Shown here: positions 1-7,944 of the stretch, piece by piece | Numbering within the stretch: position 1 is the stretch's first letter | How the letters are laid out: every line of letters begins with the position of its first letter | Origin: Thalassobaculum fulvum | GTDB lineage: Bacteria > Pseudomonadota > Alphaproteobacteria > Thalassobaculales > Thalassobaculaceae | NCBI RefSeq assembly: GCF_014652915.1 | Contig: NZ_BMZS01000014.1 | Coordinates: 89,599-153,598 of the forward strand | Direction: 5' to 3' | Length of the DNA stretch: 64,000 nucleotides | Notes under the pieces: model-generated | What the model saw: only the letters and a program-made list of their open reading frames with translations | Told to the model about the DNA's origin: nothing | The model's database searches: none | Program-made: the position numbers and the translations under genes

Positions 1-1
1 C

Positions 2-391
2 ATGGTGCTGATCGTGTTCGGCGCCCTCACCTACGGCCAGATCCGGCGCAGCCACATCCGGGTCGAGCTGCTGTACACCCGCCTGCCGCCGCGCGGCCGG
101 GCCGCGCTCGACATCCTGGCCGACCTGTGCGGCCTGCTGTTCTTCGGCCTGCTGCTCTGGCAGGCGATCAACGAGGCCGAGTTCAGCATGCAGATCGGGG
201 AGGCCACCGACGGGCTGATCCGGTTCCCGCTGTATCCGGCGCGCATCATCCTGGCGACCGGGACCGCGCTCCTGCTGGTGCGGCTGGTGCTGGACGTGGT
301 CGTCGACCTCGGGCACCTGATCGCCGGCACCGAGATCGAGCAGCGGATCGATCCGGCCTACGCCGACCTCATCGAATCGGACTCCAAGTAG
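2..391 (+). CDS. TRAP transporter small permease (DctQ family), 5' end outside window
   Basis: This is the C-terminal 129 residues of a TRAP transporter small membrane subunit; DctQ proteins are usually 160-190 residues, so the start lies before the window. Two hydrophobic segments are visible, around residues 35-55 (a run ending in FFGLLLW) and 80-105 (ILATGTALLLVRLVLDVVV). The family partners the large permease and a periplasmic DctP-type binding protein to import organic acids by sodium- or proton-driven transport. The large permease gene follows 18 bases downstream, which supports the call. The binding-protein gene is not in view and probably lies upstream. The substrate is unknown. Confidence 0.85.
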   Translation: MVLIVFGALTYGQIRRSHIRVELLYTRLPPRGRAALDILADLCGLLFFGLLLWQAINEAEFSMQIGEATDGLIRFPLYPARIILATGTALLLVRLVLDVVVDLGHLIAGTEIEQRIDPAYADLIESDSK

Positions 392-409
392 CAGCGGAGA
401 GGCACGGCG

Positions 410-1723
410 GTGCTCGACCCAGTCACCACAGGCTTCATCGTCGCGGGCGTGCTCTTCACCCTGCTGGCGCTCGGGGTCCACATCGGGATCTCGCTCGGCC
501 TCGGCGGCATCCTCGGGATCTATCTCGCGATCGGGCCGGACGCCGCCTGGGCACAGCTGGCGACGATCCCGTTCAGCACCACCAACTCGTTCGACCTGGC
601 GGTCATCCCGCTGTTCATCCTGATGGGCTCGCTGGCGACCCAGGCCTCGCTCACCACCGATCTGTACCGGGCCGCCTACAACTGGCTCGGCCGGCTGCCG
701 GGCGGGCTGGCGATCGCCACCACCATGGCGTCGGCGGCGTTCGGCGCGGCCTGCGGCTCGACCATCGTCAACGCCGCGATCTTCACGCGCATGGCGATGC
801 CGGAGATGGTCCGGTTCGGCTACGACAAGCGGCTCAGCGCCGGCTGCATCGCCGCCGCCGGCACCCTGGCGTCGCTGATCCCGCCGAGCATCCTGATGGT
901 CGTCTACGCGATCATCACCGAGCAGTCGATCGCCCAGCTGCTGATGGCCGGCCTGCTGCCCGGCCTGCTGTCGGCGGCGGTGTTCGTGATCGGGATCGTG
1001 GCGATCGCCAAGTGGCGCCCGGATTTCTGCCCGAAGCCCGACATCGTGATCCCCTGGAAGGAGCGCTGGGAGTCGCTGAGCCACGTCTGGGGCATCGGCT
1101 TCCTGTTCGTCCTGGTGATCGGCGGCATCTATTTCGGCTGGTTCATCCCGACCTATGCCGGCGCCATCGGCGCGTTCGGCGCCTTCCTGATCGTGCTCGG
1201 CAAGCGCCGCCTGTCGGTCGGCGGCATGGTCGACACCTTCAAGGACGCCGGCACCACCACCACGGTGATCTTCATCATCGTGATCGGCGGCATGCTGTTC
1301 GCCCGGTTCCTGACCTACACCGGGCTGATCCACACGATCTCGGACGGGCTGCTGGCCATGCAGCTGTCGCCCTATGTCTACCTGCTGGCGTTCGCCGTCC
1401 TGTACCTGATCCTCGGCATGTTCGTGGAGCCGATCGCGATCATGGTGATGACCCTGCCGGTGATGTTCCCGATCCTGGTGAAGGCCGGCTTCGACCCGAT
1501 CTGGCTCGGCGTGATCTCGGTCAAGCTGGCGGAGATCTCGCTGCTGACGCCGCCGGTCGGGCTGAACGTCTACGTGGTCCGAAGCTCGTCGCCGATCCCG
1601 CTGACCCTCGAGGAGGCGTTCGCCGGGGTCACCCCGTTCGTGCTGATGGACCTGGTCACCCTCGGCCTGCTGATCGCCTTCCCGGCGATCTCGCTGTTCC
1701 TGCCGAAACTGATGGCTTACTGA
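410..1723 (+). CDS. TRAP transporter large permease (DctM family)
   Basis: The 437-residue product matches the usual length and character of DctM subunits: about a dozen hydrophobic segments, an early glycine-rich run (GISLGLGGILGI), the conserved stretch ASAAFGAACGST, and near the C-terminus EISLLTPPVGLNVYVV, which is typical of this family. It would form the transport channel in the inner membrane together with the preceding small subunit. The start is GTG, 18 bases after the small-subunit stop, preceded by an AGCGGAGAGG ribosome site. A leftward catabolic operon (flavoprotein, MmgE/PrpD, cysteine hydrolase) converges on it, so the importer may feed that pathway; this is inference only. Confidence 0.92.
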   Translation: MLDPVTTGFIVAGVLFTLLALGVHIGISLGLGGILGIYLAIGPDAAWAQLATIPFSTTNSFDLAVIPLFILMGSLATQASLTTDLYRAAYNWLGRLPGGLAIATTMASAAFGAACGSTIVNAAIFTRMAMPEMVRFGYDKRLSAGCIAAAGTLASLIPPSILMVVYAIITEQSIAQLLMAGLLPGLLSAAVFVIGIVAIAKWRPDFCPKPDIVIPWKERWESLSHVWGIGFLFVLVIGGIYFGWFIPTYAGAIGAFGAFLIVLGKRRLSVGGMVDTFKDAGTTTTVIFIIVIGGMLFARFLTYTGLIHTISDGLLAMQLSPYVYLLAFAVLYLILGMFVEPIAIMVMTLPVMFPILVKAGFDPIWLGVISVKLAEISLLTPPVGLNVYVVRSSSPIPLTLEEAFAGVTPFVLMDLVTLGLLIAFPAISLFLPKLMAY

Positions 1724-1724
1724 G

Positions 1725-1744
1725 CCGGGCCGTTCGCGGCCGGG
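1725..1744. terminator. hairpin with TTCG loop between convergent genes
   Basis: Just after the permease stop, CCGGGCCG and CGGCCGGG flank a TTCG tetraloop (one internal mismatch). It lies between two convergent genes and could end transcription from both sides, though no T-run follows on either strand. Confidence 0.4.
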
Positions 1745-1751
1745 CGACCTT

Positions 1752-3113
1752 CTACCGACCCGCCCGGACCTCCGCCGCCGCCCTGAGCCCGGCGATCCGG
1801 CCGAGGCCGAGCGCGGTCAGCAGGCCGTTGCCGGACGCGTAGCCGCCGGCGCCGCTGCGGCCGCTGATGCCGGCCGCGGCACCGCCACCGGCGAACAGGT
1901 TGGACACCACGCTGCCGCCGGGCCGCAGCACGCGGGCATGGTCGTCGACCAGCAGCCCGCCCTGGGTGTGGAACAGTCCCGGCTTGACCTTTACGATGCC
2001 GAACGGCGGCTGCAGCGGGGCGAGGTTGAAGTGCGTGCGGCCGAACGCGTCCGCGGCCTCGCCGCTCGCCGCGGCGTTGTAGGCGGCGACGGTAGCGGTC
2101 AGGCCTTCCTGGTCGATCCCGGCCGCCTGCGCCGCGATCGCCGGCGTAGCGCCCCAGCGCACGCCGCCCATCCCGGCCATCTCGGCGTACTCCTCCTCAC
2201 CCATGGCGACGTCGTGGATCCGCCGGTCGTAGACCGCCCAGGCAAACTCGCCCTGTCCCATCACCACCGGCGCGTAGCCGGAGTAGCCGGCATCCTCGTT
2301 GCCGAACCGCCTGCCGTCGGCACCCACCAGGATCCCGCCCTTCTCGATGGTGGTCCACGACAGCAGGCTGCCCTGCGGGTAGGCGACCGCGGCGTAACCC
2401 TGGTAGGCCGCCATGTTGCCGAGCGCGGCCCCGACCCGCTCGCCCCAGCGTACCGCCTCACCGGTGCTGCCGAGCGCCCCGAAATACTCGGCACCGGCGA
2501 TCTCCGGGCACCAGCGCCGGACCATCTCGCGGCTGCCGGCGAAGCCGTTGGTCGCCAGCAGCACCTTGGCGGCCCGGACCGGCTCGCCGCCGATCACCGC
2601 CCCCATGACGGCCCCGTCCTCGACGATCAGGTCGTCGACCGGGTTGCCGACCGCCAGCGGAATGCCGCGGTTGGCGACGAACTTCAGCAGGTCGTCGACC
2701 AGGTCCTGGCCGCGGCGCGAGCTCGGCGCGTGGAGGCGCGGCACCGAGTGGCCGACGTGCCTGTACTCGGTGATCAGCCGCATGCGGGCGCCGAGCCCGT
2801 CGATCAGCCACTCGACCAGCGGCGCCGACTGCTCGGCCATCAGCCGGGTCAGCGGGTCGGCGTCGTGATGGCCGCTGACCGCCAGCAGGTCGGCGACCAT
2901 GCGGTCGGGCGAATCCTCGATGCCGGCCTCGCGCTGGTAGCGGCTGCCGGCCCCCGGTATCGAGCCGGTGCTGAGTGCGGAGTTGCCGCCGGGGCGGTCG
3001 AGCTTCTCGACGATCGCCACCTCGATGCCGGCGTCGTGGGCCGCGATCGCCGCCGCCAGCCCGCAGGCCCCGGCACCGATCACCAGCAGGTCGGTGGTGG
3101 TGTCTGCGCTCAC
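1752..3113 (-). CDS. FAD-dependent dehydrogenase (fumarate reductase/succinate dehydrogenase flavoprotein-like)
   Basis: The 453-residue protein opens with an FAD-binding motif (GAGACG, residues 13-18) followed by the acidic end of the second beta strand (VAIVEK) and RPGGNS. The C-terminal GLFHTQGGLLVDDHARVL and the glycine-rich GGYASGNGLLTALGLGRIAG region are typical of FAD-binding-2 family proteins that reduce or oxidise a C-C bond next to a carboxylate. At 453 residues it is shorter than true fumarate reductase flavoproteins (about 570-600), resembling soluble tricarballylate-dehydrogenase-type members. The GTG start at 3113 overlaps the upstream stop by four bases (GTGA), so translation is probably coupled. 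It is the last gene of a three-gene leftward operon. The substrate is not known. Confidence 0.8.
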   Translation of the reverse strand: MSADTTTDLLVIGAGACGLAAAIAAHDAGIEVAIVEKLDRPGGNSALSTGSIPGAGSRYQREAGIEDSPDRMVADLLAVSGHHDADPLTRLMAEQSAPLVEWLIDGLGARMRLITEYRHVGHSVPRLHAPSSRRGQDLVDDLLKFVANRGIPLAVGNPVDDLIVEDGAVMGAVIGGEPVRAAKVLLATNGFAGSREMVRRWCPEIAGAEYFGALGSTGEAVRWGERVGAALGNMAAYQGYAAVAYPQGSLLSWTTIEKGGILVGADGRRFGNEDAGYSGYAPVVMGQGEFAWAVYDRRIHDVAMGEEEYAEMAGMGGVRWGATPAIAAQAAGIDQEGLTATVAAYNAAASGEAADAFGRTHFNLAPLQPPFGIVKVKPGLFHTQGGLLVDDHARVLRPGGSVVSNLFAGGGAAAGISGRSGAGGYASGNGLLTALGLGRIAGLRAAAEVRAGR

Positions 3114-4498
3114 GCCGTCATCTCCCGGACGCTGCGGTCCCAGGGTGCCGCCAACATCGCCGGATCGAGGTCCAGCAACCGCATCAGCGCCGGCGCCATC
3201 CGCGGATACGGCGCCTCGACGATGCCGACGATCTTGGCGCGGATCTCCTCGGGCGCGAACGGCCGGTCCGGGCCGCCGCGGGCGCTCAGGCATTCCTCGG
3301 TGACCCGGCTGCCGTCGGCGGTCTCGACGACGACCCGGGCCGGCCGGTCGTTCGGCCAGGCCGGCTCCGGCTCGAACGCGCCGATGCTGACCGCCTCGCG
3401 CAGGGCCGCGACCTTCGGGTCGTCCAGGGTCGAGGCGTGGAACGCCTCGGCCCCGGCATGGCCGTGCACCGCGGTCGAGGCCAGGATGTGCTGCATGGAG
3501 AACTTCGAGGCCAGCGTGGTTGCCGGCCGGGCGTTGTCCAGCTTCCGGCCGCGCCAATGGGTGTCGATGTGGATGCCGCGGATGCCGGCGGCCCCGCCCG
3601 GGACCTTCGGCAGCGCCGCCAGCATCGCCTCAACCGCCGAGTGCGCGTACTGGCAGCAGGCGTGCAGCTTGTGATAGCCGTCGGCCAGCGCCCAGGACCC
3701 GCCCAGCTCGTCCGTCAGCTCGCCCGGGTGGCAGTCGCCGGCGAACGCGGCGCCGTACACGTCGTGCAGGCTCTCGGGCCGGCCGGTGATGCCGATCTCC
3801 GCCCAGTCGACCGCCCGCAGGCCCGCCCAGGCGCCGACGCCCGGCCAGACGTTGCGGACCAGCGCACCCTGGACCGTGTGGTTGAACGGCCCCGGCACCA
3901 CCATGGTGGCGGCCGAGCCGATCGCCGCCGCCACGGTCTCCGGCGGAAGCCGCCGTAGCGCCGCCACCGTCGCCGCCGCGCCGACCGCCGCCAGGCTGCC
4001 GTGCGGGTGCAGGGTGAGGGTCGACCAGGTGAAGGCGCGCGCCACCCGGCCGGCGGTCTCGTAACCGATCGCCAGCGCCCGCAGCATGTCCTCGGCCGAC
4101 GCACCGGTCGCCTCGGCCTCGGCCAGCAGCGCCGGCACGCAGTACAGGCCGGCGTGGCAGATCACCCGGCGGTAGCCCTCGTCGAGCTCGCACCAGTCGG
4201 CGGCGCTGCCGTTGGCTGTCGCCGCCGAATAGCGGTCCAGGCGCTGGCCACGGGCGTTGAACACGGTCGCTTCCGGGGTCCCCGAGGACCGGGCCATGCC
4301 GTCGTGCAGGGCCATCAGCTCGGGCTCGCCGCGGGCCGCGACGATCGCCGCGAGGTCGTCGGCCAGCACCACCGCGGCCCGGCGCCGGATGGCATCGGGA
4401 ATGTCCGCCCAGGCCAGCCCGGCCGACCACTCGGCCAGGGCCGTCAGCCCGGCCGCGATGCGCCTCGGGTCATCAGCCGCCGCGCCCATCGCCGTCAC
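3110..4498 (-). CDS. MmgE/PrpD family protein
   Basis: The 462-residue product has the length and sequence features of MmgE/PrpD proteins: an early helical region around ADIPDAIRRRAAVVLADDLA, the central GYETAGRVARAF, the tail of the helical domain HTVQGALVRNVWPGVGAWAGL, and the second domain around DGYHKLHACCQYAHSAVEAML. The family includes 2-methylcitrate dehydratase, cis-aconitate decarboxylase and iminodisuccinate epimerase, so a dehydratase, decarboxylase or epimerase acting on a polycarboxylate is likely, but which cannot be said. The GTG start at 4498 overlaps the stop of the cysteine hydrolase by GTGA; an ATG three codons later (4489) is an alternative. A second, unrelated-context family member lies at 40106-41482. 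Confidence 0.85.
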   Translation of the reverse strand: MTAMGAAADDPRRIAAGLTALAEWSAGLAWADIPDAIRRRAAVVLADDLAAIVAARGEPELMALHDGMARSSGTPEATVFNARGQRLDRYSAATANGSAADWCELDEGYRRVICHAGLYCVPALLAEAEATGASAEDMLRALAIGYETAGRVARAFTWSTLTLHPHGSLAAVGAAATVAALRRLPPETVAAAIGSAATMVVPGPFNHTVQGALVRNVWPGVGAWAGLRAVDWAEIGITGRPESLHDVYGAAFAGDCHPGELTDELGGSWALADGYHKLHACCQYAHSAVEAMLAALPKVPGGAAGIRGIHIDTHWRGRKLDNARPATTLASKFSMQHILASTAVHGHAGAEAFHASTLDDPKVAALREAVSIGAFEPEPAWPNDRPARVVVETADGSRVTEECLSARGGPDRPFAPEEIRAKIVGIVEAPYPRMAPALMRLLDLDPAMLAAPWDRSVREMTA

Positions 4499-5205
4499 GC
4501 CCCGGCGGCGCGGACCGCCGCACCACCGACCGCCTTGCGCAGCGCCTCGATCGCGTCGGCAGTCGGCATCACGTCGGCGTACTTGGCGTTCATGTCGAAC
4601 AGGTTGACCGCGTGCGAGGTCGGGCTGCGGTCGTAGACGCATTCCTGCGGCACCACGACCTTGAAGTTGTAGGCGAAGGCGTCGCTGACCGAGGACCGCA
4701 CGCAGCCGCTGGTGGTGCAGCCGGTGACGAACAGGGTGTCGGCGCCGAGGTCGATCAGGTGGCTGACCAGCGGGGTCCCGAAGAACGCGCTCGGGTGCTT
4801 CTTCGGCAGCAGCACGTCGCCCTTCACCGGCGCCACCTCCTCGACGAAGGCGTAGCCCTTCTGGTCGATGGTCATGATCGACGGCACCTTCTCGGCCAGC
4901 CGGCCGGAATCGGTGTCGACGTTCTTCGGCGCCACGTGCGGGTACAGCACCGGCAGGCCGAGCCGCCGGAACTCGGCCAGCAGCGGCCGGATGTGGTCGA
5001 CCGCCGACCAGCCGTCCTCGCCGCAGGCGGTCGGGTACTCCTCGATGGCCTCCCAGTACGGCCGGCGGACGGTGCCGACGGTGCGGTACTGGACATCGAT
5101 GATCAGCAGCGCCGGGCGCGACCCGATGCCGCCGGGCCGGCCGAAGCCGGCGGCCTCGTAGCGGCGCTCCTCGTCGTCGGTGATCACGCTGCTCCACGGG
5201 CGCAT
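4495..5205 (-). CDS. isochorismatase-family cysteine hydrolase
   Basis: The 236-residue protein carries the full cysteine-hydrolase triad: Asp37 in LLIIDVQ, Lys135 or Lys136 in LLPKKHPSAFFGT, and Cys168 in GCTTSGCVRSS. The GCTTSGCVR signature is typical of the N-carbamoylsarcosine amidase / maleamate amidase branch rather than of isochorismatase itself. It probably hydrolyses a small amide, releasing ammonia, in the cytoplasm. It is the first gene of a leftward operon with a MmgE/PrpD protein and a flavoprotein, and two amidases lie 1.4-4.3 kb away, which fits breakdown of a nitrogen-containing carboxylic acid. The ATG at 5205 follows GGGAGGCCGCC on the minus strand, a good ribosome site. Confidence 0.88.
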   Translation of the reverse strand: MRPWSSVITDDEERRYEAAGFGRPGGIGSRPALLIIDVQYRTVGTVRRPYWEAIEEYPTACGEDGWSAVDHIRPLLAEFRRLGLPVLYPHVAPKNVDTDSGRLAEKVPSIMTIDQKGYAFVEEVAPVKGDVLLPKKHPSAFFGTPLVSHLIDLGADTLFVTGCTTSGCVRSSVSDAFAYNFKVVVPQECVYDRSPTSHAVNLFDMNAKYADVMPTADAIEALRKAVGGAAVRAAGA

Positions 5206-5327
5206 GGCGGCCTCCCTGTCGGCGGAACCGGGTTCGGAAAATTGTCGACAGTTGACGGGCCGACTCGCCCCTTGTCAAGATGCCGGAGGCGCCCGCCGGC
5301 GCCGGATTCCAGCCGATGGGCCGAGCC

Positions 5328-6221
5328 ATGAACCTCCCGAAACACGACCGCTACGACTATGTCCCGCTGAGCAAGCGACCGGATTATTCCTGGCCGGACG
5401 GCAAGCGCCTGGCGGTGTGCTTCTGCAACAACATCGAGGTGTTCGGCTTCCTGTCGGGCCTCGGCAGCGACAGTGCCAGCCTCACCGCCCCGCAGACCAC
5501 GCGGAACTACGCCTGGCGCGACTACGGCAACAGGGTCGGCCAGTGGTACCTGTTCGACCTGCTGGACGAGATGCAGGTGCCGGCGTCGCACAACCTGAAC
5601 TCCTGGCTGCTCGACGAGTGCCCGGAGATCGGCGAGCGCATCAAGGCGCGCGGCGACGAGGCGGTCGGCCACGGCCGCACCAATGCCGAGCGCCAGGACG
5701 TGCTGGACGAGGCCGGCGAGGCTGCGCTGATCAGGGAATGCACCGACGGCATCGCCCGCCACATCGGCACGCCGCCGGCCGGCTGGCTCGGCCCGTACCT
5801 GGCGCAGACCCCGGTCACCCTCGACCTGCTGAAGGAGGCCGGCTACCGCTACGTCATGGACTGGCCGGCCGACGACCAGCCGTTCTGGATGCGCACCCGC
5901 TCGGGACCGATCCTGTCGATCCCCTACTCGATCGAGCTGAACGACTCCCCGGCCCTGGTGTTCCGCCAGCAGGCGGCCCGCGACTTCGAGGACATGATCG
6001 TCGACCAGTTCGAGGAGATGCTGCTGCAGTCGGCCAAGTGGCCGCTGGTGTTCACCGTGGTGCTGCACCCGTTCATCATCGGCCAGCCGTTCCGGCTGCG
6101 CGGCCTGCGGCGGGCCATGGAGAAGATCCTGGCCCGGCGCGACGAGCTGTGGATCACCACGCCCGGCGAGATCGCCCGCTACTGCGCCTCGCTGCCGGCC
6201 GGGATCATCCCGGGGTCCTGA
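5328..6221 (+). CDS. polysaccharide deacetylase family protein (PuuE/allantoinase-like)
   Basis: The 297-residue protein resembles the NodB-fold deacetylases with allantoinase PuuE-like features: YSWPDGKRLAVCFCNNIE, GHGRTNAE, and the late FTVVLHPFIIGQPFRLRGL where a metal-binding histidine is expected. The classical NodB start motif (TFDDG) is replaced by NNIE, so it is not a canonical chitin deacetylase. The family acts on C-N bonds (amide or cyclic amide). It is divergent from the cysteine-hydrolase operon, sharing a 120-base spacer with a small palindrome, TTGTCGACA, at 5242-5250. ATG 5328 is chosen because the alignment to the family starts here; in-frame ATGs at 5280 and 5316 are alternatives. 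Confidence 0.72.
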   Translation: MNLPKHDRYDYVPLSKRPDYSWPDGKRLAVCFCNNIEVFGFLSGLGSDSASLTAPQTTRNYAWRDYGNRVGQWYLFDLLDEMQVPASHNLNSWLLDECPEIGERIKARGDEAVGHGRTNAERQDVLDEAGEAALIRECTDGIARHIGTPPAGWLGPYLAQTPVTLDLLKEAGYRYVMDWPADDQPFWMRTRSGPILSIPYSIELNDSPALVFRQQAARDFEDMIVDQFEEMLLQSAKWPLVFTVVLHPFIIGQPFRLRGLRRAMEKILARRDELWITTPGEIARYCASLPAGIIPGS

Positions 6222-6243
6222 GGACGAGCGGGCCCGTCACTCC

Positions 6244-6610
6244 GTGGGTTCCGGCTCCGTCCCGCCTTCGGCGGCCCGGCCCGGAATGACGTCGAGGAAG
6301 GGGGTGTCCTGGAGGCACCCCTCCAATTAGTGTTCCGGTGACAGTGCACTGAACTGGCGTGGTCCTGCCGGTGTTCCGGACTCGATCAAGGCGCGCGTCC
6401 CGAGCCCGTCGGTCCGAACCGGATCACGGATCAGGATAAGTGCACTGTCACCGTATCTTTCACCGTATCTTTGTGGGTTCCGGCTCCGTCCCGCCTTCGG
6501 CGGCCCGGCCCGGAATGACGTCGAGGAAGGGAACGTCCAGGAGGCACCCCTCCTATTGACGTCATTCCGGACGGACGCGCCGCCCTCGGCGCGACCGAGC
6601 CGGAACCCAC
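6244..6610. repeat. three copies of the GTGGGTTCCGG...CCGGAATGACG palindromic repeat between convergent genes
   Basis: Two direct copies start at 6244 and 6473 and are identical for about 60 bases, with similarity continuing for almost 90 (GGAGGCACCCCTCC in both). A third copy, inverted, runs 6560-6610 (CGTCATTCCGG ... CCGGAACCCA). The same element occurs in four other intergenic places in this window. Each copy is itself an imperfect palindrome (GTTCCGG at one end, CCGGAAT at the other). The stretch 6222-6624 has no gene. Confidence 0.8.
6336..6453. mobile_element. MITE-like element with 15-base terminal inverted repeats
   Basis: CGGTGACAGTGCACT at 6336-6350 is matched by its exact reverse complement, AGTGCACTGTCACCG, at 6439-6453, enclosing 88 bases with no coding potential. 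Directly after it, CACCGTATCTTT occurs twice in tandem (6449-6460 and 6461-6472). The element sits between two direct copies of the GTGGGTTCCGG repeat. GTGACAGTGCAC-type ends are familiar from sequences around REP-associated (IS200-like) transposases, but no transposase gene is present, so it would be non-autonomous or a remnant. Confidence 0.5.
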
Positions 6611-6624
6611 CTGCCGCTCCGCCA

Positions 6625-7944
6625 TCATCCCGGCACCCGGACCCGGCCGGCCCACGGGTCGACCACCGCGGCCACCGCCTCGGCCGCCGCCAGCAGCGCG
6701 CCGTCGGCGAACCGGAAGCCGACCAGCTGCACGCCGAGCGGCAGGCCGCCGGAGCCCTCGCCGGCCGGAATCCCGACCACCGGCACGTGCAGCACGGTCC
6801 ACAGCGAACTCAGGATCGAGCTGCCGCTGCTCTCGAGCCCCCGGTCGGCCTCGCCGGTCGCGCCCGGGCACAGCACGGCATCGACGTCGCGATAGTGGGA
6901 TTCGAACACCAGCCGGGCATGCGCGCCGTAGTCGAGCGCCGCCTTGAGGGCCGGCCGGGTGATCACGCCGGGGCCTTCCGCCTGCCGCCGCAGGCCGTCG
7001 CTGAAGCGGTCGCCGTAGACCCGGGCGTGCGGCAGGAAGGCGGCCCGGCCCTCGCCGCGCATGATCGTCTCCTTGGCGTCGTTCAGGGCGTTCAGCGACG
7101 CTGGCAGCTCGCGCGCGACCACCGTCGCCCCGGCCGCCTCCAGCGCCCGCACCGCCCGGTCGAGCGCGGCGTGGCCGTCGGCCGAGACCTTGTCGGCATA
7201 CGGCGTGCGGCAGACCGCGATCCGCAGCCCGGCCAGCGGCCGCGGTGCCGCGGCGGTCTCGATCCCGAGCACGCCGGCCACCAGCGACAGGTCGGCGACG
7301 CTGCGGCCGTACCAGCCGATGGTGTCCAGGCTGGCGGCGTACAGCTTGGCGCCCTCGCGGCTGACCTCGCCCCAGGTCGGTTTCAGGGCGTAGACGCCGC
7401 AGTAGGCGGCCGGGCGCATCATCGAGCCGCCGGTCTGGGTGCCGAACGCCAGCGGCACGTGCAGGTCGGCGACCGCCGCGCCGGAGCCGGCCGACGAGCC
7501 GCCGGGCGTGCGGCCGGGATCGTGCGGGTTGCGGGTCGCGGCGTTGCGGCCGCCGGCGGCCGCGAACTCGGCGGTGTCGGTCTTGCCGAGCGGGATCGCG
7601 CCGCCCGCCCGCATCAGCGCCACGCAGCCGGCGTCGTCGACCGGCACCCGCGACAGGTGCAGCGGCGAGTTGTGGGTGCCCGGCTGGCCGGCGACGTCGA
7701 TCACGTCCTTCACCCCGAACGGCATGCCATGCAGCGGCCCGCGGACGCGGCCAGCGGCCCGCTCGGCGTCCATCTGGCGGGCGGCGGCCAGGGCGCCCTC
7801 CCGGTCGACGCTCAGCCAGGCCCGAACCGTGCCGTCGCGCCGTTCGATCCGGTCCAGGCAGGCCGCGACCAGTTCCACCGACGACAGCCGCCGCTCCGCC
7901 ATCGCACCAGCCGCTTCCGCCGCAGTCAGCGTTTCAGCCGTCAT
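6625..7944 (-). CDS. amidase (amidase signature family), second of pair
   Basis: The 439-residue enzyme has the complete Ser-cisSer-Lys set of amidase-signature hydrolases: Lys79 in FGVKDV, Ser150 in PGGSSAGSGAAV, and nucleophile Ser174 in GTQTGGSMMRPAAYCG. It would hydrolyse an amide to acid and ammonia in the cytoplasm; no signal peptide is seen. At 439 residues it is on the short side for the family. ATG 7944 overlaps the TGA of the upstream amidase by ATGA, so the two are translationally coupled. It is not GatA: no gatB or gatC is nearby and the pair is not in a tRNA-related setting. Substrate unknown. Confidence 0.9.
   Translation of the reverse strand: MTAETLTAAEAAGAMAERRLSSVELVAACLDRIERRDGTVRAWLSVDREGALAAARQMDAERAAGRVRGPLHGMPFGVKDVIDVAGQPGTHNSPLHLSRVPVDDAGCVALMRAGGAIPLGKTDTAEFAAAGGRNAATRNPHDPGRTPGGSSAGSGAAVADLHVPLAFGTQTGGSMMRPAAYCGVYALKPTWGEVSREGAKLYAASLDTIGWYGRSVADLSLVAGVLGIETAAAPRPLAGLRIAVCRTPYADKVSADGHAALDRAVRALEAAGATVVARELPASLNALNDAKETIMRGEGRAAFLPHARVYGDRFSDGLRRQAEGPGVITRPALKAALDYGAHARLVFESHYRDVDAVLCPGATGEADRGLESSGSSILSSLWTVLHVPVVGIPAGEGSGGLPLGVQLVGFRFADGALLAAAEAVAAVVDPWAGRVRVPG

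Noticed and set aside
1752..3674. Long open frames on the plus strand opposite the flavoprotein and MmgE/PrpD genes
   Set aside because: They are antisense frames kept open by high G+C third positions, rich in Arg, Pro and Gly, with no recognisable domain.
5242..5250. TTGTCGACA as a GntR-type operator between the cysteine hydrolase and deacetylase genes
   Set aside because: Only one short palindrome, no GntR gene in the window and no second copy; too weak to call.
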